Source: Serripes groenlandicus (taxonomy: Eukaryota; Mollusca; Bivalvia; Cardiida; Cardiidae). Taken from it: a stretch of 64,000 nucleotides of DNA. How positions within the stretch are numbered: position 1 is the stretch's first letter; each line of letters begins with the position of its first letter. Location: assembly GCA_031761405.1 (NCBI GenBank), contig JASEVX010000008.1, positions 67,233,265 through 67,297,264 on the forward strand, given 5' to 3'. The notes beneath the pieces are model-generated. The model did no database searches. It worked only from the letters and a program-made list of their open reading frames with translations, and was not told where the DNA came from. Shown piece after piece: positions 59,098 to 64,000 of this stretch. The translations under genes and the position numbers were made by a program.

Positions 59098-59250
59098 AAG
59101 GAATGGACAGCCTTTTTTTCGTGTTCATGGGGGTATGAACAAAAAAAACTGATCACGCGCTATGAAACCGCGAAGCGGTTTCATAGAATGTGTGATCAGG
59201 TTTTTTTGTTCATACCCCCATGAACACGAAAAAAAGGCTGTCCATTCCTT
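59098..59250. repeat. 153-bp near-perfect palindrome
   Basis: Arms begin AAGGAATGGACAGCC and meet at GAAACCGCGAAGCGGTTTC near 59,173. It includes GTTCATGGGGGTATGAACAA and its reverse complement. It would form a very stable cruciform or hairpin. Confidence 0.85.
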
Positions 59251-60440
59251 ATATTTTAGCATAAATATGGCTATTACCGTTGGTAATAACACATAATAGT
59301 ATTTAACAACTTTATTTTCCATAATATAGCACGTCAAACATTAGTCCAATTTGGCGCCAAAAGTAATAACGTTATGACGTGACGTCACTTTCTTAGTATT
59401 CGGTCGCTTTTTCCAAGAATCCAAGGAAAATTTTCTTCATGGGGTTATGAACAAAATATTTCAGCCAATCACAGACAAGCAAAAGTCATGAACACAAAAA
59501 AAACTAAAATATTTCCAAATATAATGAACATTAAGCTTAAAATCGCCGGCGTATTGGTCGGTTGGCAAATATTGATGTGGTGGATCATGAGAAAAATCAT
59601 TTGTGAACCTGTCTCTACCTGGGACCAGGTCGTTTTAGACGTTTTTCTGCGGAAATTATTGCCCGAATCGAGCAAGGAGGTAAAATGCCGTTGCACACCT
59701 TGTCATTATTATTACACTATATGGACGTATAGAGGGGGTTATTTATAGTAACACGTGCGGGATTCCCCAAATTACCATTACGATCATTATGATGCGTATA
59801 GACAATATAGAGAGACTTCTTTAGTATTTTAACAAGGTATTGTGTGATTTTTTTCGCATTTTTTGCTGTAATAGAAATTCGGACGCCTGTGATTCGTGCT
59901 AGCAGTAGTGAATCCCTCTTTATTTTTGTCCATGTGTAACATTGAGATACACTTATAATAGATCGTCAACGACAATCAAAATAACTTTATAGCTTTTGTC
60001 CTCACAGTATGTTCAGAAAAGCGAACACACGTCTTCTATACTGCATTTATAAACATCACATTGGAGGATGACAAAAACAATCTGAAGACCTTCCTTTAAA
60101 ACAATCATTTGCTTATTCATGCCTAAGCAGTAGTGAATCCCTCATTATGTTTTGTTCATGTGTAATTGAGATACACTTACAATAGATCGTCAACTACAAT
60201 AAAAAAACCTTTATAGCCCCTTTTGACCTCAAAGTATGTTCAGTAAAGCGAACACACGTCTTCTATACTGCGTTGATAAACTTCACATCGGAGGATGACA
60301 AAAACAATCTGAAGACTTTCCTTTAAAGCAATCATTTGCTTATTCATCCTAGTTACAAGTGTATCCACCTTTATTTTTTGTTCATATGTAACATTGAAAT
60401 ATACTTATAATAAATCCTCAGCTACAATCAAAACAACTTT

Positions 60441-60724
60441 ATAGCCTACATCCTTACAATCAAGCAATATTATTGAACTACACGTCATATAATTTTGTCA
60501 GAAACTACGTACATACAAACACAGATTACGCTATGATTAAATAGACCAGATTGGTTTTTGTGTAGGTCTATTGATTTTCACTACGTGTCATCTATAAAAC
60601 ATGTACCAAGCACTGTACTACAAACAGTATAAGCACAGATTTTCCTAGGACTATCCGAGACTGGAACCCCCTTCCTCCGGACCTTACGCAGATCATGTCT
60701 GTATACTGATTCAAGTCCCGTTAT
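60441..60724. other. Intergenic DNA, nothing recognised
   Basis: No repeat match or ORF of note. Confidence 0.5.
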
Positions 60725-60810
60725 CCAATTCCTTCTTTTGTCACAATATATTCAAAAGACATCTGCTTCAAAGGTGTCAGAAAGTGTCTATATGAGGGAA
60801 AGGGTTAAGA
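60725..60810 (+). mobile_element. MITE right-half fragment
   Basis: CTTCTTTTGTCACAATATAT, GTGTCAGAAAGTGTCTATAT and GAGGGAAAGGGTTAA match the right half, including the terminal TTAA. Confidence 0.7.
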
Positions 60811-61135
60811 TATGTGATTTAAGGTGTGAATGAGGAAAAGAATAAACTTGATATTGACAACTTGCTTATTCAATTACAAATTTTGGTGCTTTCATACCAA
60901 ATTACTTTCGGACTTCACAATTATGCTCATCTTAATAGATGAATTTAAAAGATTTTATGGTCTTTGAAGTAAAGTTTGAATTTATACAGCAATTTCAATA
61001 AATTAACTGTTTAGCTGAAATATTTTTTCAAGGATCTTTTTCTTTCTAAAGATGAGAGGGAACATTTAAACATCTGTGAAATTATAATAATTATTTAATT
61101 TGTGATTATAAGTGTTATGTTAAGTAATAATTTAT

Positions 61136-61247
61136 GTTAAGAAAAGGAGAAGGTGCATGGCTGCAGCAATTTAATCTATTCCCTCAACATTTTAAAAGTA
61201 GATTGCAGCAAAGGTGTCTTATGCGGATTTTGACAGGAAAAGGGTTA
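61136..61247 (+). mobile_element. Diverged MITE right-half fragment
   Basis: GAAAAGGAGAAGGTGCATGG, TTGCAGCAAAGGTGTCTTAT and ACAGGAAAAGGGTTAA are recognisable. Confidence 0.5.
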
Positions 61248-61447
61248 ACTGGCATATCACTGGATGTAGACAGATACAAACCTTCAAACATTCTGAGCAA
61301 AATTCCTGAAATTTGGATGTGGATGTGGAACTTTAAAATTCCTGGAATTAGTACTTAATATAAAACTGGAATAGAGTGGTCACTTGATTGGACTGATTTA
61401 CAGTGGGTAGGTACATTTGTCAAACTCATTGACCTTTATGACAGTTA

Positions 61448-61662
61448 TTAACCCTTTCCCACATACAACAAATCTGCAGCAGACGACTTTGAAAGTATTT
61501 TGGCAAACACATGGAAAATTTCTATTACTGCAAAAAGTTGAAAACATTGTGGCAAATGGAGAAATTGCTTGTTTCGAGAAATTTCTCCTTTTGCCCGATT
61601 GTTTTCAAAAAGCCGTCTGCTGCAGAGGCATCAGAAAGCGTCTATATGAGGGAAAGGTTTAA
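61448..61662 (+). mobile_element. MITE copy with TTAA at both ends, closest to the satellite monomer
   Basis: Left end TTAACCCTTTCCCACATACA is identical over 20 bp to the 50-bp satellite monomer at 17.4-29.6 kb. It continues ACAAATCTGCAG against the satellite's GTAAACCTGCAG. Right end TATATGAGGGAAAGGTTTAA. Confidence 0.9.
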
Positions 61663-61796
61663 TTAATTGATTTGAGTGTCTGGATGTGTGCAAAACAAGA
61701 CATGGTCCGTAAGCAAGGATTTGTCTAAAGTAAGTGACGGTTAGTGTTGGATTTTTGTTGTCATATTTTTAGATTGGAATCACTCTGGCAACTTAA

Positions 61797-61860
61797 TAAG
61801 AGAGCCAAGATGGCCCTATATCAATAACCTTCAAGATGGTATATTAGCAAATGGGTAACT
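61797..61860 (+). repeat. 5' start of an interspersed repeat
   Basis: AGAGAGCCAAGATGGCCCTA matches the start of the repeat at 52,849. The rest is lost, and the transposase-like gene ends just beyond it. Confidence 0.5.
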
Positions 61861-61871
61861 TTTGATGACAT

Positions 61872-64000
61872 TCAAGACAAGTTTTCACTAAATATGCAGT
61901 ACTTGTCAAGAACAACAGAATCACCACTATACATATGTAGTGAGAGGGGCCACACACACTTTAAATCTGAATATTTGAAACACTGTTTAGTTCCAGACTT
62001 CTGAACTCTGTAATACAAAGTGTGACTGTCAAAGTCAAGTATATCCAACTTCTCCAAGAGGAAGATTTTCTCCAGAGAAACTACCAACAACTGATCAACA
62101 ATACCAAATATTGGCAGACTGTCAACATAATCTATCACTAGTACACATCCTGGTGTGTATATGTGACCTTTAATTTCAAGTTCAGTTGCAATGAATATAC
62201 AATTCAAATGTAAATTTGAATCTCTCAGAAAGTTTTGGACATCCAAAGACTGAGACTCAAGACTCGAGGAGTTTATTTTTGAGGTAGTATCCCCAGCATA
62301 CAGGAAGTTTTCTGCAGGTTTGCCATTTCTGCCCATATGTCTCCAACACATCCATAGCTGATGCCTCAGTGATAGGCTAAGCGCAGTGTTTTTAAAACAT
62401 TTCCACTTGATGTCTTTGAAGAACAAATGCTTGCCTTCAAACCGCATAACCCAATGATTACGGCCTGGACCAAACTTCAATATATGTTGTGGGAAATGTA
62501 CCAAGTAATGGAATTTTGGAGTAAGGGGTGATTTGGGATACTCATTTTTGAACTCAGAATGGTGTGTGAAGATCAGCTGTTCAAGATCTGCAGCAGTGTC
62601 TTCTGATGCATATGGACTAGTTGACAACAACGTTATCTGAACCATCCTTAAAAAGTTTTTCCATTTGCTGTTATCTGCCGATACCTTCTTTCCTATCACC
62701 AATGGTAAAATGCAGCAAAGCATTAACAAAGAAGTAGAAGTCTGTTTAAGCTTTCCACCTATGAGATAATCAGAACTAATTTTCTCTGGTTTGTTTTTCT
62801 CTTCCAGATAAGTGAAACTAAATCCGTCTATAGCATTGTTCAAGAAAGTCAATGTGAAATATTTTTCAATGGTTATGAAATTGTAAAGTATCAGGCAAGC
62901 TTCTTTAGTAAGTAGACCTTCTGTCAATATGTGCATGGGATCCTGAACAAGACATGTAGCCAAGTCAACACCATCAATATCAAGTAAAGGACTTTCAGCA
63001 TTAATTCCCCACATCTTACTCCAGTATTTGGCACCAATTGCAGTCATTTGGGTCATGAGTGTAAGACGTTCCAAATGCTGTTCTGGATTTCTTTTCTGGA
63101 AGTCAGCATCAAGAAAGTTTGACTTCATTTCATTTCTTGAAGTATTACAAGTCCTACATACTTTATTTGCAAATCCAACACCTTCCTTGAAACCACCCAA
63201 GTACTGTGCAGCAGGTGTATCTGCAGGGGCAATTATTAAAGAACCCTTAACAGTCACATCACTGTCATGAACTGAGAATACAATACCAGTACTGCCTAAC
63301 CTATTCATTGTTTCAACAAAATCTTGAAGAATGCTTTTTAATCCAAATTCTTTTACATCACGACTTTTCACTACTGCTAGCAACTGAATAGCTTCAAATT
63401 TTGACCGAAATTCTGGTGGAATATTTGCAAGTGTAAAGTTGTGACCTTGTTTTTTTTCACATGACTTCAGATTGGGTTAACAATCTCAATATCATGTACA
63501 TGTACAACTTGCAAATAAATTCCATTATCAACTCCATTTCTGACCAAGTCTTTCATGTAAGATGCATCACAAAAATCTCGCATGATACCATCATTGCTAC
63601 AATGTGACCGTGTGAGCCAGTACCAGACCTGAGGCATTGAAATTAGTTTTTTCAAATTTTTCTGAAACGGTACAATGTATCCGTAAGACTTGACCAGCCG
63701 AACATTTCCTCCTACTTGATGCAACTTCTCTCCCATAAGGACAGGCACACTTCTAATCAAGCCACAGTGGTCCTCTAACAATTTATGATGCATATGTTTG
63801 GTCGAGATTTCAAGTATATTATCTGTGATAGACAAGTCTTTTACAAAACTAGCATCATGTCCATATTCTGTCAGTGCATTTTCAACCTTTTTCCTAAATA
63901 ATAAAAGGTGACTAGACACAAGATCCTGTGCGTTATTTACGACCGTCTGTAAACCTCTCTCTGAAATATTATCAACACTCAAAGCCAAGAGAAACTTTTG
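61872..64000 (-). pseudogene. Transposase-like gene, 5' partial, one frameshift (CMC/EnSpm-like, tentative)
   Basis: The first part (64,000-63,467) is open to the window edge and has YGYIVPFQKNL, PQVWYWL, SNDG and VHDIEIVNP. It stops at TGA. The second part starts in another frame around 63,470 and runs to 61,872: NIPPEFRSKF, IQLLAVVKS, ADTPAAQYLGGFKE, a CRTC pair, DPMHILTEG, and PKFHYLVHFPQHILKFGPG...MRFEGKH. The motifs read on smoothly, so one missing base near 63,470 divides one gene. These motifs belong to a large multicopy family of uncharacterised proteins in fish and invertebrates. The acidic residues in HDIE, ADT and DPMH...E could be a DDE set with a D-x-x-H motif, as in CMC (CACTA-Mirage-Chapaev) transposases. 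That assignment is inference. No terminal repeats are in view, so a domesticated gene is also possible. Confidence 0.6.

Larger units (their letters stand above)
58431..59891. mobile_element. 1.46-kb element with arms of about 380 bp and an 8-bp target duplication, inserted in the 227-bp satellite
   Basis: Left arm 58,431-58,807 and right arm 59,507-59,891 are long near-perfect reverse complements, starting ACAGGCGTCTGAATT and ending AATTCGGACGCCTGTG. ATTCGTGC flanks both sides (58,423-58,430 and 59,892-59,899). The other satellite units read ATTCATGC, so the shared variant base supports a true duplication. An 8-bp target suggests a hAT-type mechanism, but no transposase is encoded. ORFs in the two arms are mirror copies and not genes. 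Confidence 0.85.
56124..60440. repeat. Satellite of about 227 bp, about 13 copies, split by a transposon
   Basis: The word CAGTAGTGAATCC (or a close variant) recurs at about 56,159, 56,387, 56,613, 56,840, 57,066, 57,297, 57,526, 57,763, 57,976, 58,202, 59,902 and 60,128. Units also hold CAAAACAACTTTATAGCCCC, TTTGACCTCACAGTATGTTC and GGAGGATGACAAAAACAATC. The edge units (near 56,124 and 60,350) are diverged and partial. No ORF. Confidence 0.92.

Noticed and set aside
58621..59748. Matching ORFs in the two arms of the 1.46-kb element
   Set aside because: They are mirror copies of inverted repeats with no transposase motif; the shared peptide only reflects the arms.

Overview
The window is AT-rich, intron-bearing, repeat-dominated animal DNA. 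A bivalve mollusc is the best guess. The reasons are a Ty3/gypsy-type retrotransposon with integrase ahead of reverse transcriptase (Gmr1-like order, reported from molluscs and deuterostomes), tRNA-headed SINEs with a tail of the GTTGAAAGCGGCGTTAAAC type, and many interspersed repeats starting with motifs such as AACAAGAGGCCCAAGAGGGCC. That assignment is inference; no species can be named from the sequence alone.

Layout. 1-4.8 kb: the 3' part of an LTR retrotransposon (gag zinc knuckle, protease, integrase, RT, RNase H in one frame, broken by one stop codon) followed by its probable 3' LTR. 5-17 kb: no convincing host gene; short tandem repeats, inverted repeats, interspersed repeats and many copies of a TTAA-flanked MITE. 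17.4-29.6 kb: one ~12.2-kb satellite array of a 50-bp monomer whose first half closely matches the end of that MITE. 30-46 kb: more MITE copies, interspersed repeats, a ~161-bp tandem array, SINEs (one with a 14-bp target duplication inside a fold-back element), GC-rich hairpin blocks, and the 5' end of a second LTR retrotransposon.

46.6-55.5 kb (minus strand): a seven-exon host gene that no single ORF reveals. It starts with a CIDE-N-like domain; splice sites and phases agree throughout except for one missing base in exon 4. Its introns are full of interspersed repeats. 56.1-60.4 kb: a ~227-bp satellite interrupted by a 1.46-kb long-terminal-inverted-repeat element with an 8-bp target duplication and two further palindromes inside it. 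61.9-64 kb (minus strand): a transposase-like gene, cut by the window edge and split by one frameshift.

How the parts relate: apart from the CIDE-N gene, nearly everything is mobile DNA or its products. The clearest link is between the MITE family (TTAA target, CCCTTTCC ends, suggesting piggyBac-type mobilisation) and the 12-kb satellite, which looks like an amplified MITE end. Two single-base frameshifts and a patch of scattered indels in the array at about 25.5-27.4 kb suggest that some breaks are assembly errors.
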